Shown: positions 1 through 13,849 of the stretch, piece by piece
Numbering within the stretch: the first letter of the stretch is position 1
How the letters are laid out: the number at the start of each line of letters is the position of its first letter
Assembly (NCBI GenBank): GCA_963513935.1
Contig: OY740773.1
Span: forward strand, 95,837,291 to 95,901,290
Reading direction: 5' to 3'
Source of the DNA: Aphrophora alni
Taxonomy: Eukaryota > Arthropoda > Insecta > Hemiptera > Aphrophoridae
DNA: 64,000 bases
Notes under the pieces: model-generated
What the model saw: only the letters and a program-made list of their open reading frames with translations
What the model was told of the DNA's origin: nothing
Databases searched by the model: none
Translations under genes and position numbers: made by a program

Positions 1-568
1 CGTCTTCGGATAAGATGGTATGTAAAGTGTTGGTAATATTATCATTGTTACAAGCCTCCTTCTATTAAAAACATAATCTGTCAATAGTTTTAGTGAATAC
101 ATTATTATATTCCTAAGAACTCATATATTGTGTACTCAATTTTTAGTTGAAAAAAAAAAACAAACAAATATATGACATCAACTAACATTTTATTTGGAAA
201 TTTAAAATGCATATTTTTAATGTTTCACTTTTTGTACAACAAATATAATATGAAACTTTCAATTAATAATAATTCAATAAATTTATAATATTTACTAGGA
301 ATTACGGAATAAGTTAGCTATTTATATACCGGTAGTAGTGAAATGAAGGAGTAGGTAAATTGATATTTAAAATTGTGTTATTCTGAAACATTTCAACAGA
401 AATTGACAAAGGCAAGATATCAGAAATTGCTACCATAGGCAGAAGATAGTAATCAAATTAATTAATAATTTCATATTAACTACCAACCATTAATTGTATA
501 TTGAAGGGAAAACGGAGTAACAAATAATTAGGTAATCTAATTTTATAACATATGTGTTCTTAACATTA

Positions 569-571
<3 letters not shown>
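1..571. other. AT-rich stretch, nothing recognised
   Basis: No open frame of substance, repeat or RNA-like structure is visible before the (TA)n tract. Confidence 0.5.

Positions 572-646
<75 letters not shown>
572..646. repeat. (TA)n microsatellite
   Basis: About 37 uninterrupted AT dinucleotides. The 62-residue minus-strand open frame across it (490-678) is just repeated Tyr-Ile from the microsatellite and is not a gene. Confidence 0.97.
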
Positions 647-647
<1 letters not shown>

Positions 648-1217
648 GGCTGATTTTCGTTGCAATTATAATATACAATTATAAGACGATGTTCTATGAT
701 AATAATTATTAAATTAATACTTTTTTATTATTATTTCTTCTAATAATATTTATATTTGCTGCTAGATGAAGTTGATTTTCAACAGTGATTGACCTAATTA
801 TTTTATTATAATTATACTGCATACCTTTTTTATGACGGAGATAGATTTGAAGAATTACCTTTGAACTTGCTGTTTCCTTGATATTTAGTAAGCAGTAAAA
901 ACTATCTACTAAACATACTTCTCTAAGAAAGTATATATTTGAAATCTAAGTACGATAGTATGTGTATAATGATGTGGTAAGACATTTAGTGCATGAAATT
1001 CTATTTCAAATAGTGTAAAGTATAAATAAAGTAGAAAATAACAAATTGATTCAAAATATTTTCATTTATTTTTTCGTGAATGAGATTACTGCCCTTGCAT
1101 TTGTTAGTCGAAAAGTACAAAATGAAATATGTGCTACAGCTAGCAAACAAGGACAAGGAGCTCTGCGTATATTGTTAACATGAAACTAAACCATCTACGA
1201 AGTCATTTTGAGACAGT

Positions 1218-2250
1218 TGTCGGTCTTATTAATTCAAGTCAAATGTCGGAAATGAATTTTTTTCAATCACTAAATGAAGAAAAGACACATTGTCGGTCTT
1301 ATTAATTCAAGTCAAATGTCGGAAATGATTTTTTTTCAATCACTTAATGAAGAAAAGACACATTGTCGGTCTTATTAATTCAAGTCAAATGTCGGAAATG
1401 ATTTTTTTTTTCAATCACTAAATGAAGAAAAGACACATTGTCGGTCTTATTAATTCAATTCAAATGTCGGAAATGATTTTTTTTCAATCACTAAATGAAG
1501 AAAAGACACATTGTCGGTCTTATTAATTCAAGTCAAATGTCGGAAATGATTTTTTTTTTCAATCACTAAATGAAGAAAAGACACATTGTCGGTCTTATTA
1601 ATTCAATTCAAATGTCGGAAATGATTTTTTTTCAATCACTAAATGAAGAAAAGACACATTGTCGGTCTTATTAATTCAAGTCAAATGTCGGAAATGATTT
1701 TTTTTCAATCACTAAATGAAGAAAAGACACATTGTCGGTCTTATTAATTCAAGTCAAATGTCGGAAATGATTTTTTTTTTCAATCACTTAATGAAGAAAA
1801 GACACATTGTCGGTCTTATTAATTCAAGTCAAATGTCGGAAATGATTTTTTTTTTCAATCACTAAATGAAGAAAAGACACATTGTCGGTCTTATTAATTC
1901 AATTCAAATGTCGGAAATGATTTTTTTTCAATCACTAAATGAAGAAAAGAAACATTGTCGGTCTTATTAATTCAAGTCAAATGTCGGAAATGAATTTTTT
2001 TTTCAATCACTAAATGAAGAAAAGACACATTGTCGGTCTTATTAATTCAAGTCAAATGTCGGAAATGAATTTTTTTCAATCACTACATGAAGAAAAGACA
2101 CATTGTCGGTCTTATTAATTCAATTCAAATGTCGGAAATGAATTTTTTTCAATCACTAAATGAAGAAAAGACACATTGTCGGTCTTAATAATTCAAGTCA
2201 AATGTCGGAAATGAATTTTTTTCAATCACTAAATGAAGAAAAGAAACATT
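1218..2250 (+). repeat. Minisatellite array, 14 units of 73-75 bp
   Basis: Units start with TGTCGGTCTTATTAATTCAA at 1218, 1291, 1364, 1439, 1512, 1587, 1660, 1733, 1808, 1883, 1956, 2031, 2104 and 2177. Length changes come from a T run of about 7-9 bases. Point variants such as AATTCAATTC versus AATTCAAGTC recur in alternating units (1439, 1587, 1883, 2104), suggesting some copies arose as multi-unit blocks. The matching place in copy B (about 8945-9050) holds one degenerate unit, so the expansion is specific to copy A. The units have no long open frame. Confidence 0.97.
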
Positions 2251-5082
2251 TTCAAAAACACATTTACTCCTAATAACATTTCAATAACTATATCATCATC
2301 CTCAATTGTACATACACATTAATGTTTACGGCGCTCCTATGAAAATTCTGTAATACTGTATAAGAATTGATAATAATAATTGAAATGTCGTCTAGTTAAG
2401 AATCAAGTTTTTTTGTTGTGGAAAATTAGGTTATTTAAATTAGTTAATAAATATTCAGCAAGTGTCGCTTATTTAAATTGAACGGAACAACTTCCGATAT
2501 TCAGCTTGAATTATTTAAATTAGTAACAGTCTCGAGCAGACTTTGTCTGTTTTGTTTTATTAGAAAATATGAGTATAGCTCTTTGTCCTTATCTGATATG
2601 TATACCAAACAATTCTTTTCATGCTATTCGTCTAGTTAGTATTCAAGTGTGGTGATGTCAGAATCTTATTGAACGAAGGAAAATGATAATATTTTGAATC
2701 CATTTGTTATTTTCTTCTTTGAATATACTTTACACTTATAATAAACCTTTTTGTAATCAACAAATATCTGGTTATAATTAACTAAGAGATAGATAGCTAT
2801 ACTTTTACAATTACTTCAGACTTAGAAATGAGGTATAGAAATATGATACAAATATTAACATACATTTTATTAAAAATTATTAACACATAGAAAGGCACAA
2901 GTTGAAATGAAGTTATACATACACGTGGAATATGATAGGATTGAATAATCACAATCAAATGTTCTTAATTATAAGATTGTCAAATATTGGATCTAGTAGT
3001 CATTAAATACTGGTGTTATGATTAATTATATCCTATCAGTTTTATGAATAAATATCCTTTGGCTATTTGATATTATTTATGCATTTTTTAACATTTTATA
3101 ATTTTTTTTTTAAATTTACAAGTATTAAATTTATTTATATCTTTGGCATGCACAATAGAATAACAGATAATCCTTTAGTATACGATATTACTAAAAAATG
3201 AGGAAAAAATGTACAGGAAGTTGCAAATATAATTGTAGAGAATGAAAGGACTGTAGTAACTAGAAAAAGGAGTATGTCGTTCCTGATCTAAGTTACACTA
3301 TTTATTATTATTATTTTCTAAAATACATCCTTCTTCAATTTATATTTCAAAACAGAGAATTCATCTTCGTTCAGAACATTTTTAAAAAATGTAATTGAAG
3401 TTTTTTAAGGACTGTTTTCTAAATATATGATTTATTTAAGGAGGTAAGTCATAAATGTTTTCACGTTAATAAGATCTGTCAATTTTTTTTAAGTACAGGT
3501 ATTTCCAACTCCTTTAATAAAAAATACTTCAATGTTTAAGCACAATAAGTTAATTGATAGCGGAAAAAATATCATGTTTAAAAACTACCTAAAAGTGAAT
3601 TATCAAACTGCATTATTAAATTACATTACTGCCGTACACCTTTGTGAGTAAATTCCATATGTGATAAAAACATAATGCATTTTACGTGCATTTTGTATGC
3701 TGTTGTTTTTGGTTTGATATCATTCTTTCATTAAAATAATTGAAGAAAATATTTACATAAATCAAACAATTCAATATTAAAACATCTGAAGAATTACTGA
3801 GTGATACAATCTTCAATGATTCGACATTTTACATTCTAGAAAATTTGAAAGGCAGTGTTAGAGTTTGAAGTGTTAATCACAGTAGTGTGTAAATTATGTA
3901 ATTTAGAGTAGCTGTGTGGTATACTGTATGGTAGATAATAATATGGATACTTGTAGAATACATTAAGATGATTTATACATAATAATTGGTAACCAAACTA
4001 TCATGGCTTCTTGGGTATAGCAACAAGATCTTGATTTCAGAAAAGTATTGAAAAAAGTAACTTTCTCTAATATAGAATAAATCTTTTCTTTTGCCCCATT
4101 ACAAATTCTGATGGAAAGATGGAAATCCCAACCTTCCTTTATTTACATTTGTACACGTTTTTTAAAGCAGAATACATTTTTTGTCGTTGGCAAACACTAT
4201 AAATAACAGAATACCTTAATTGTGCAATGAAAATTAAAAAAACAAAGTGTTAAAAGAGTGGAATAACTTTACAGGAAATTTCAATTATTACGTAAAAATT
4301 ACACATGTTATAACTACTTGTTTGGCTTTGCACAACAGATTATTTAAGCTAACACTTTGATCTAATTAATACCAAAAGATATTTGTCCTTTTTACAATAA
4401 TTTTGTTTCTTATTGTTCAAAAAATACGTTAAATACATTATGATTGTTACACGTATGATCAAATGAACAATGAATCAACATTTTTCGACAAAATCTTCTC
4501 CCTTAGCAAAACGACATTCTACCGACCCTTATCAGTTGTCATCCTTAAAAGGGATCGTATTCTTTCTAACAACATCATTATAACATTATACAGGATCTTC
4601 ATCTGAAATATTTATTTCAATAACTAGAACTTTGTTTTTTAAAATATTACTTATAATGGCTGTAATTACGTATATTTAAATATAAAGTAGATCTTACAAA
4701 CTCTCCTTACAAACTTTAGACAACATGTTATTTTTTTGAATAAACATGTTAGTTATTATATGAAGCACATTGCATGATATTCTCTTTTAATCTTACATAT
4801 ACTGAACATAATAAATACTATATATTAATCTAAATAACCATCTACCAACAATAGGAGCTAAATAGCCATGACCTAATACAGACAACAGGGTTACTTTTCT
4901 CTTTAAAATAACATCATTGTTATGTAGTGGTTTTAATATATAGAATTCCTTAATAATTTGATGGATTATTAGATAGAAACTCTATTTATTGATGTTAAAG
5001 ATTTGCAAATATAAATGTATTTGGCAACATACCAATTTCAGAACTATATTAAAAAAACGAGTTATAAATTTAAAATAAATTC
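2251..5082. other. Non-coding part of duplication copy A
   Basis: 2288-2400 holds two degenerate hammerhead-like or Penelope-like motifs (GAGGATGATG...GAAA), one on each strand, which also occur in copy B at 9095-9200. 2760-4160 has no counterpart in copy B and shows no coding or repeat signature that I can see. Confidence 0.5.
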
Positions 5083-5310
5083 ACCCTCAGGAGATGAATG
5101 TAGTGAGTAAGAGCGTGGAAACTTTGAGGGATCCTAACTAGATTTACACTTTTTGTCAATATATTTTCTCTCTTGACTAACTCTTGTTTACTACTTCCGG
5201 CTGTGACGGTATTACATTATTTGACCGCTTAGGGTCTTCATTTTATTTTAATTCTTATTTATTATTTATAAGGCAATGATGACTAAGAGGTTTTTTCTCC
5301 TTAAACGCCA
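5083..5310 (+). repeat. Interspersed repeat family S, near full length
   Basis: In this orientation the family runs from a CCTCAGG-like end through GGATCYA...ACAC, a CTCTTTCATC/TCTCTTGACCAACTCTTG block, a GACGCTATTAGA block and a TTTATTTTATCTTC run to ATAAGGCGATGATGACC and a T-rich TTTTCGCCTTTAAA end. This copy shows GAGGGATCCTA, TCTCTTGACTAACTCTTG and ATAAGGCAATGATGACTAAG. It sits at the same place as 11391-11640 in duplication copy B, so it was present before the duplication. Confidence 0.85.
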
Positions 5311-5339
5311 AGGGAATCAAATTGTTTAAAATTGGTACA

Positions 5340-5498
5340 AAAACATCTTTTCTGTCAGCTCTCTTTTGACCATTTCTTCTCCTTTTCCTTCCCTGACGCT
5401 ATTAGAATATTCAAGAGCGAGAGGGTTTTTATTTTATCTTCTTTTTCACTATTTTATAAGGCAACGATATTCGTGAGCTGTATCATCCTTAAACAAGG
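5340..5498 (+). repeat. Interspersed repeat family S, partial
   Basis: It has TCTTTTGACC, TGACGCTATTAGAATATTC, TTTTATTTTATCTTC and TATAAGGCAACGAT in family order, directly after the previous copy in the same orientation. The 64-residue open frame at 5332-5526 is simply this repeat. Confidence 0.8.
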
Positions 5499-6764
5499 AA
5501 AGAAAGTTCATAATTGGGTTAACTAAGGATAGTTATAATATTGATAAATCTAACTATAGTGCCTGGACAAAATAAAATTGGTTTTTGGCCTCTCAAGAAA
5601 ATTGAAAATCCACATCTTCCCATAACGAATAATACAAGTGTTCGTAAAACAGCTACATATATGCCTAGATACCAGTTTCATTATATTTATTGTAAAAATG
5701 ATTGTTTAAATCATTAGTATCATCATAATATTACGATGTTTATCCCAAGAAACGATGGAAAAACGGTAGAACTATAAATAATTATTATGCCATTATTTTA
5801 CCGATATAAACACTCACAGAAACAAAAATGTATAACAATTCAAAATAAATGACTACACATATAAATATTTTTACATTGGGCGTGTAATAAATTACTTTAG
5901 GCCGATACTACTTCTAGAAAATTTAGTTTAGTTGATCGTTTGGAGTTTCAATATTTTACGATTATAGGATAGATAATATTTAATAAACATAATGAAACCT
6001 GTAATAATCACTTCATTAAATTATAAAATGATAATTTGTTGTTGAACAGTTCGAAATAGTAAACTGAATATTATTAAGTCTCTGCCGATAAGAAAACTTA
6101 TCCTTACAAACGATTGTGTTTCAGACTTATTTTGATTGTTGTTTGTATAAATAACAAATCAAAAATATATATTATTCTGAGAAAATTTACCAATTGTTTA
6201 ATTTTATTACAATGAAGCACACATGTATATATTTAGCTATAGTAAAGTTTTCGTTTTTATAATAATAATTTTTAAAAAAAACTCGTATGCCATGGCTCGC
6301 AAAGTTTACCTTCGGTCGGCACCAACGTTTGACTTTCTTGAATGTCTTGTTTACTTTTTCAAAGTACATATATTCAAAAATTCTGTTACAACTTTTCATT
6401 GTTTTATAATATATTCGTGTTGATATTTCATAAGTAGTAAATATTTCCATTCTCATAATAGTTACATACACTCATGAACCATAAAATGTGATTTTACTAC
6501 TGCTACTATGAGACAATACAACTAATAAAGTGTTAATAACATAAATATGCATTTTACAATAAGAGTTTCCGCGTTAAATTCATATTTTCTTTTGCTTTAA
6601 ATAAAGAATATATATATCAGTCCATAAGTGATACTGACTGAGATTTCTTCTACAGCTAATTCTTTTACCTAAAATTATGTTTAATTTTGTTTATAATTAA
6701 TCGATTTTTCTTATCGTAAACGTCCGGTCAATATAACCAGAAGAATACAAGTGTAAAATAAAGG

Positions 6765-6912
6765 ATACTAGTCTTTGAATGTCAAGAAATACTTGGTAGG
6801 AAAGACGAAGAAGAGGGATCAAACTATAGATTACATGAAAAAAGGTGTGGATCCAGTCAAGTTTCCTCGGGATTGCCACAAAAGTACTCATTATAGTAAA
6901 TCCGTGAGGAAC
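6765..6912 (-). repeat. Interspersed repeat family S, partial
   Basis: The reverse orientation shows GGTAGGAAAGA, GAGGGATCAAAC, GATTACATGAAAAAAGGTGT, GGATCCAG and CTCGGGATTGCC. The counterpart in duplication copy B is at 12190-12361. The minus-strand open frame at 6697-6891 lies in it and is not a gene. Confidence 0.8.
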
Positions 6913-7206
6913 TTTTTAGATACTCAAAAGAGTATTTGATATGATCGATTTTTCATTCTGATAAGTACTCGATGAAGTTTGAATTTAGTTTGAATTAGTA
7001 TCTTGTTTTGTATAAAACAAAAACATTTTCTGTACATATTAATATAACTTTACATTATAACATAGTTCTATAAAAGTTAAACAAATTTTAAGGAAGATTG
7101 GAACTTAATTGAAATTTATTCGTGGGACGGTTTTTCAACAGTTTTAAAATGAGTTTAAAAATATGATGCATTTATGACATCAACAGAGACTAGTTTATAT
7201 GTAATC

Positions 7207-7290
7207 GTCTCAATATTTATATAAACCGTAGTCTCAATATTTATATAAACCGTAGTCTCAATATTTATATAAACCGTAGTCTCAATATTT
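7207..7290 (+). repeat. 24-bp tandem repeat, about 3.5 units
   Basis: Units starting GTCTCAATATTTATATAAAC begin at 7207, 7231, 7255 and 7279 and are nearly identical. They are absent from the matching part of copy B, so they are a local expansion. Confidence 0.97.
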
Positions 7291-10200
7291 TATTACCGCA
7301 GTAAAATATGCCGCGTAAGGATTAAAGAGTAATTCGTATTTTTAAAATAAGGCTATTTTGAGTATTTGTAAATTGTAAAGTGTATAGTAAAATTTGCAGT
7401 AAGTTAACTCGTCCTTATGCCACTATTCCGTTTACGCTTTAATGTTATATCAGAGTAGTTTTCTACACTATATATACACACTCTAAACGTGGTTTAATAA
7501 TGCATTGAAAAGATTACAACCTTTAAAGTCGTTTGGTTGCAGCAATCTTGATGCGATTTAATTGCAGTAGTATTAGTTCCACGTTGGTAAACATGTAAGT
7601 GTGCAGAACTTGTATGTAATATGATCCTTGATTGCCAGCTGAGAGCTTTAAGAGATAATAGTGGCAGTTTTATTTTAAATTGTAGAATTTACCTAATTGT
7701 AGGAATATATTACTATTTACTACCTCTAACGGTTTAAACATTACAAAAACAACAAAATAACAAATCTTTTATATTGGTATTTATTAAATATCATTATTCA
7801 CTCTTCAAATGTAAGCCTATAATTCGATGATTTTATTTTGTTACATTTTAATACTATTATAACTGAAACGGAATTAAAAGCAGTAAGAACTTCCCATCAG
7901 GAAGTTACAATAAGAAAACGTATTTTATTAGATTTAATCAAATATAAACTGTAGATATTATGGACGTAATTTTATTTCGTAGACTAACTTGGTCAGGTGT
8001 TGATACCTTTAGAAATATGTAGTCTGAGGTTTGTCCTTTGCTTTTTTAAAAATAAACATCTCGGAGATTCAATTATATTATTTGAGCCTCTGTAATGAAA
8101 TTAAATATTCGTAGCCATTATAGTTAATGTAAGTTACTCTTATTAAATAATCACTTACAAAACCCAACAATTTAAATAAGAAACAAAAATCATTGGAAAA
8201 AATTTAATTCACTGAGAAACACGTGAATAAAATAAAACACAACTTGCTTTGTCCCTTAGAATTTAAAGACTTGAACATGTCTGTCCTAATCTAGAGCCAT
8301 TTTGGTGTGTACATGGAACAACTAAATATGATTTACTGTTTGAAAATGTTTGTATCTGTTCCAGTGTTCTTTCCCTTAGTTATTGTAAAAACTGTTTAAC
8401 ACAATTTAATGCTTGTTTTTATAAAAAACTAAATTATATTCCTCTCTTTGTTATTGGAAAAACTTGACCGCCATTTGTATGAGAATGCCAAAATAGTTGG
8501 CTATTAATAGTATTGTACCTACTTATTATTTTGTAAATATGATTATGCTCTTTCAATGCCTTTTAATACGCAGTTTGAATTAATTAAGCGCTTTGAATTC
8601 ACAGTTCCTTTGAATTATATCTACTTCAAAAACTATCTACTAAACATACTTCTCTAAAGAAGTATTTACTTGAAATCTACCTACGTCATTATATGATTAA
8701 CGATGTGGTAAAATATTTAATTCATCAAATTCTATAATAAAAGTAGAATATAACTAATTGATTCAATATATTTGTGTTTAGCTTAGTGCAATAGCATTCT
8801 GACGCTTTTATACTTGCATTTATTAGACGAATAGTATAAAACGAATTGAGAGTTTTAGATAGTATACGAGGACAGAAGGACAATGAGCTCTCCATATATT
8901 GTTAGTTGAGAAAAAAACAATAAACATAGTCTTTTTGAGACAGTTGCTGGTTTATTTAAATAGTTTAAGTTGAATGTAGGAAGTAAATCAAATATTTCAT
9001 TTAACTTTGAGCAACCCTTTTGAAATATTGAATCACTAAATGAAGAAAAAACCCATTTTCAACAACATATTCAATCCTAATAACATGACATGTTAACTAT
9101 ATCATCGTCCTCAATATTATTACATGGACACAAATGTTTGTGACGTTCCTGTTAAAATTCTATAACAATTGAGGATGATAAATTAGTAATTGAAACGTCT
9201 TCCAGTCACGAAACAAGTACTTATTGTGGAAAATTTGGTTTTTCAAATTTAGTTATTGAATAATCTACAAGTGTCGCTTATTTAAATTGAATGAACGCTT
9301 ACGACATTCAGCTTAAATTATTTAAATCAGTAACTGTCTCAAACAGACTTTGTCTATTTTGTTTCAGCTTGACAATATATGGATAGCACTTTATCCCTGT
9401 CTGAATGCATACCAAACAATTCTTTCCATGCTATTCGTCTAGTTAGTATTCAAGTGTGGTGACGTCAGAATCTTATTTTAAAACCATTTGTTATTTTCTT
9501 CTTTTAAATAATTTACACTCTTGGAAATAAATTGTGATGGAATAGCACATCGTTAAACATAATATATTAGATAGATTTCAAATAAATAATTTAGCAAGTA
9601 GTGTTTATTATTTATTAGACTTTAAAAGAAGTTCCTAAATTCAGCAGTTTTAAATAAACACACAATAAATTCCTAATCGTTAGTGTACACTATAAATAAC
9701 GGAATACCTTCAGTTTGCGATGAAAATAAAATAGTAGAACAACTTATTACCTGACAATGACAAATGTTATAACTAGTAGTTTTGACTTTGTACTACAAAC
9801 GTTTTTAAACTTATACTGTTCTACTACCTAATACCTAAAGATATAAGTCCACTTTACAATGTTATTTTAAATGTCTTATTCTTTAAAAAATACGTTCAGT
9901 ACAATTATAATTGCCCCACGTAGAATCAAATGAACAATGAATAAACATCTTTGAAAAGATATTCCTCCGTTAGGAAAACGACGTTCTTCCGACCCTTATC
10001 AGTTGTCATCCTTATTAAGGTTCGTATTCTTTTCAACAACATCATTATAACATCATCCAGAAACTTTACATACAATTTTTATTACAATAGTTAAAAATAT
10101 TACTGAGTTGTAATAATTATGTATATTGAAATACAACTTTCATTTCTCTCGTTACAATTTTTTGACATTTTACTTGTTCTTAACACTATCACTTGATATC

Positions 10201-11390
10201 TTAATAATTGAAGCAAGTTGAATTAGATTTTATTTCAACAATACAAACACGGTACAAAGGAATGTAGTTTAGTATAAATTGACTATCTACCAACACTCGG
10301 TGTTAAATAATCACGATCTACTAGAGACAAAAATGACTCTCTGTATAATAACATTCAGGTTTTATATAGGATTTCCAAAGTAGTAGTGGCACTGTTGTTA
10401 TAAAGTAATATCAATCGTATTATAATTAAGGATTATGTTTTATCGAGGTCTTACTACAATACACTGCGATAAATTCTATCAGAGATCGTATACAGAATGC
10501 TTAAGGGTTTACAGCAAGTAATGGTGTATTAAGAGAATAATCAAGCAGGGGGTTGACTGTGTATGGAACAAAACAAGCCTTTAGACGTTAATGTAATAAA
10601 ACTAGCTTAATATTTTTAAATACTGGGAATGCACTTCTCAGTTATTGGACTATATTTGTCTGAAAATATCTTGGATCTTGTTACGTTAATAGCATTATGT
10701 GTTAACATCTCATGTTATTTATTTATCATTGTTTTACTTACAGACTTTTTCTTACAATTAATCATAATATATGTCCTTCTATATAATTATGCTACTGTTA
10801 TTATTTATTAGATATATATTGAGAATCAATATGTGCTCTTTTTTGTGAAGTCGATGATGACTGCGATGGTTTTTGTCTTACAAAATGAAATCTAGGATCT
10901 CCTTCATCTATTTAGATAAATAATTAAACAAATTATTTTGCATCTGGACTTATCTCGTTGCACGTTTTGTGTTATAAATACAAAATATTCAAATATTTAA
11001 GGAACTCTTGGAAGCTTGTTGCAGTATAACACTTAAACGTGGATTTTTTAAAATTTTTACTCATTCTACAACCACGTACTACAACAAACATGTTGATATA
11101 AATATAATATTTCCTCAATGAATTTAATATCTTTAAACACGATTTAATATATCAGAGTAGATTATTGGTGTTGGATATTTTACTAGATGGTTTTTACCGA
11201 CCTTAAACGGTGTTTCAATTAGTTTTCTTTAACGTTGTGTATCAAAATTACCAGATATACCACTACTCTATTTATTTATTTATACTTTATTTATTGATTT
11301 TAATTATTTTTAAAGAAACATATTTATGATATATCCAAGTGAAATTCACAACTACATTTAAATAAACAAGTTATGGATTAAAAATAATTT

Positions 11391-11640
11391 ACCCTCAGGG
11401 GCTTTAGTCGTGGCATGGACACTCTGAGGGATCCTAGGGGGATCTTCACTTTTTTCATGCAGTCTTATGTTGGATTACTCTCTTTCATCTTTCATCTTTC
11501 ATCTCTCTTGACTCAATCTTAATTTCTTTCAATCCCGATGGTATTAAAGTATTTGAAAGCTAGGGGTATTTATTTTATCTTAAATTTCTTTTTATTTCTA
11601 AGGTAATAATAATCTAGTCTTTTCGCCTTTAAACACCAGA
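11391..11640 (+). repeat. Interspersed repeat family S, near full length
   Basis: It has CCCTCAGGGG, GAGGGATCCTA, a small triplication of TTTCATC, CTCTTGACTCAATCTT, GGTATTAAAGTATTTGA, TTTATTTTATCTTA and TTTTCGCCTTTAAACACC in family order. It is the positional counterpart of 5083-5310. Confidence 0.85.
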
Positions 11641-12189
11641 TTTTAAAAAAAAAATAGGTTGAATATGTAATATTCCGATAAAATTTTAAATATATCTACA
11701 TTTAATATAATGAAACATGTATAAATATTGAACAAAAGTAAAGTTTTGTTTTCATAATACTAAAGTTGAATCGATCTACAAAGTTTTTACATTCGGTCGT
11801 CGCTAACGTTAGACTTTCCTGAATGTCTCTTTCCTTTGTCAAAGAATATTAACAAATGCCATTACAACTTTTCTTTGTTATAGAATATATTCGTTGGTAT
11901 TAGATACGTAGTGAAGACTAAGAGTGGACGCTTGCAATATAAAATGTGGATTTCACTACTGCTCCTATGAAACATAAAACGTATTCATAAATGTTTTTTA
12001 GTGCGAATTTCAAAATGTGTATATGTCAATAAAACATTCCGCGCTAAATACATTATTCGCTTTAAATCATAAATAAATCGTAAGAAGTTCATGAGTGATT
12101 TAGAGGTTATTGGTTTCTTCTGGAGTTAATTATTTTATGTAAAATTATACATACTTTTGTTCATATTTTGTTGATTATTTCTTGTTGTT

Positions 12190-12361
12190 ATAAACCTCTT
12201 GGCAATCATCGCCTTATAAAAGTCTTGTAGAAAGAGAACAAGAGTTGGTCAAGAAAAACCGCGTAGGGATGATGAAGGAGTCAAGTCAAATCAAGACTAG
12301 ATGGAATAAGTTAGGATTTCTCGGAATCACGACGCCAGTCCTTATTATAGTAAAACATGAC
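12190..12361 (-). repeat. Interspersed repeat family S
   Basis: It reads CCTCTTGGCAATCATCGCC, TTATAAAA, AACAAGAGTTGGTCAAGAAA, GATGAAGGAG and TCTCGGAATC. It is the positional counterpart of 6765-6912 and keeps the ATCATCGCCTTATAAAA end lost there. Confidence 0.85.
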
Positions 12362-13849
12362 TGATTTTTTTCCAAGGTTTCATTCCGTGACTGATTGAAA
12401 TGATTTTCATTCCGATATTGTACACGATGAAATATAAATTTTGAATTGTAACTTGCTTTTTACAAAACAAAAACATTCAGTTTACAGACTTTACAATTAT
12501 AGTTACATATTTCAAATCACTTAACAGATATAATTTTCACCTTGTTTGTTTATAAAAGATTAGAACAATTTTACATTTTAATTTATTAAAATTTAATCAT
12601 GGGATGATTTTTTAAGTAATTTAAATCCATGCTCCAACAATAAAAATATGTTATGTGACGTTTAACGAGTAAGTCATATTTTTAAAGTATTACTGATATA
12701 GCATTTTTAGGCTGTAAAGTATATAGATAAAATTTGGGAGTAAAATGTGAAGTGAGTAAATTAACAAGGTATGGATAAAAGGACTCCCATTTGCTTATAC
12801 CTTTAGACAATTTACTCTTTAACGTTCTATTAGAGTAGTTTTGTACACAACATTCTGAACCTAGTTAAATAATGCATTGAAAACATTCCAACCGTTAAAG
12901 CCATTTGGTTGCAGCAATCTTGCAGAGGTTTAATTGCAGTAGTATTAGTTCCACCTTGGTAAACATGTAAGTGTCCTGAATTAAGTTGTGTGTAATTCGA
13001 TCCTTGATTGCCAGCTGGGAACTTTAAGAGATAATAGAGGGAGTTTTATTTTGAATTGTAGAATTTACTTCAGATTAAGAATATCTATTACCTCTAACTG
13101 TTTGAAATAAAAACTAATATCATAAAATCAATAAAATTAGTTTTTATATTAGCATTTAACAAATTTAATTACACAATGCACTAATGTATTGCCCTGGAAT
13201 CATTACAATTGTACATTTTACCTTTTCCATTTTGTAATAATTATAGTAGAAACAGAATTGAAAGCAGTAAGAACTTCCTATCAAGAACTTATAATAAGAA
13301 ACAAAATTATTAGATTTAATCAAATATAAGCTGTAGATATTATGGATGTAATTGTATTTCGTGGACTAATTTGGTCAGGTGTTGATAATTATTTAGAAAT
13401 ATGTAGTCTGAGGTTTCTCCTTTGCATTTGAAAATAAACTTCTTAGAGTGTCATTTATATTTTTTGGGACTCTGTTATGAAACTATACATTTTTACCCAT
13501 TAAAATTAAGGTCAGTTATTTCATTAACTAATCACTTGCAAAACCCAACGATTAAAAAAAAAATTATTCAAAGTTTAATTCAATGACAAACAGTTTTGAT
13601 AAAACTTCAATCGCTAAATTAAATAAAACACCTTCTTTGTATCTTACAATTTGAAGACTAGAACATGTGTGCCATTATCCGGTGCCATGTTTGTGTGTGT
13701 ACATAGAACAAATAAATATGATGTTTTTTTTTTATATATATATATAAAGCTAAGGCAAGAATCCTCTGTTTTGTATTGCAAATTTTTTGAACTAAATTTA
13801 CCAAAAACAATACGACGACATACATAGTTCCTTGGCTCAACAACTCACT

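Larger units (their letters stand above)
850..8340 (+). repeat. Ancient tandem segmental duplication, copy A
   Basis: The segment aligns collinearly by eye with 8590-13725. Anchors in order are 895-960 with 8627-8690, 1130-1215 with 8870-8945, 2250-2700 with 9050-9500, 4190-4870 with 9685-10310, 5000-5310 with 11340-11640, 6190-6480 with 11690-11970, 6960-7170 with 12420-12640, 7530-7700 with 12890-13060, and 7930-8336 with 13320-13720. Blocks of high similarity are separated by diverged or indel stretches. Copy A has about 1.4 kb (2760-4160) that B lacks, plus an expanded tandem array. No coding frame is conserved between the copies. It may be a duplicated host segment or two tandem copies of a large unknown element. 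Confidence 0.85.
8590..13725 (+). repeat. Ancient tandem segmental duplication, copy B
   Basis: This is the second copy of the segment at 850-8340, in the same order and orientation, beginning about 250 bp after copy A ends. It is about 2.3 kb shorter: the 1.4-kb block and the minisatellite expansion of A are missing, while B has its own extra sequence at about 10320-11320. Strongly conserved blocks include GGTTGCAGCAATCTTG (7543 and 12907) and CTGTAGATATTATGGA (about 7950 and 13332). The 60-residue plus frame at 10629-10811 lies in B-specific sequence and looks like AT-rich noise. Confidence 0.85.

Noticed and set aside
1218..2250. CRISPR-like array
   Set aside because: Units are contiguous ~74-bp repeats with no unique spacers, in a eukaryotic sequence.
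6187..6471. 94-residue minus and 66-residue plus frames
   Set aside because: The aligned sequence in duplication copy B (11690-11950) breaks both frames.
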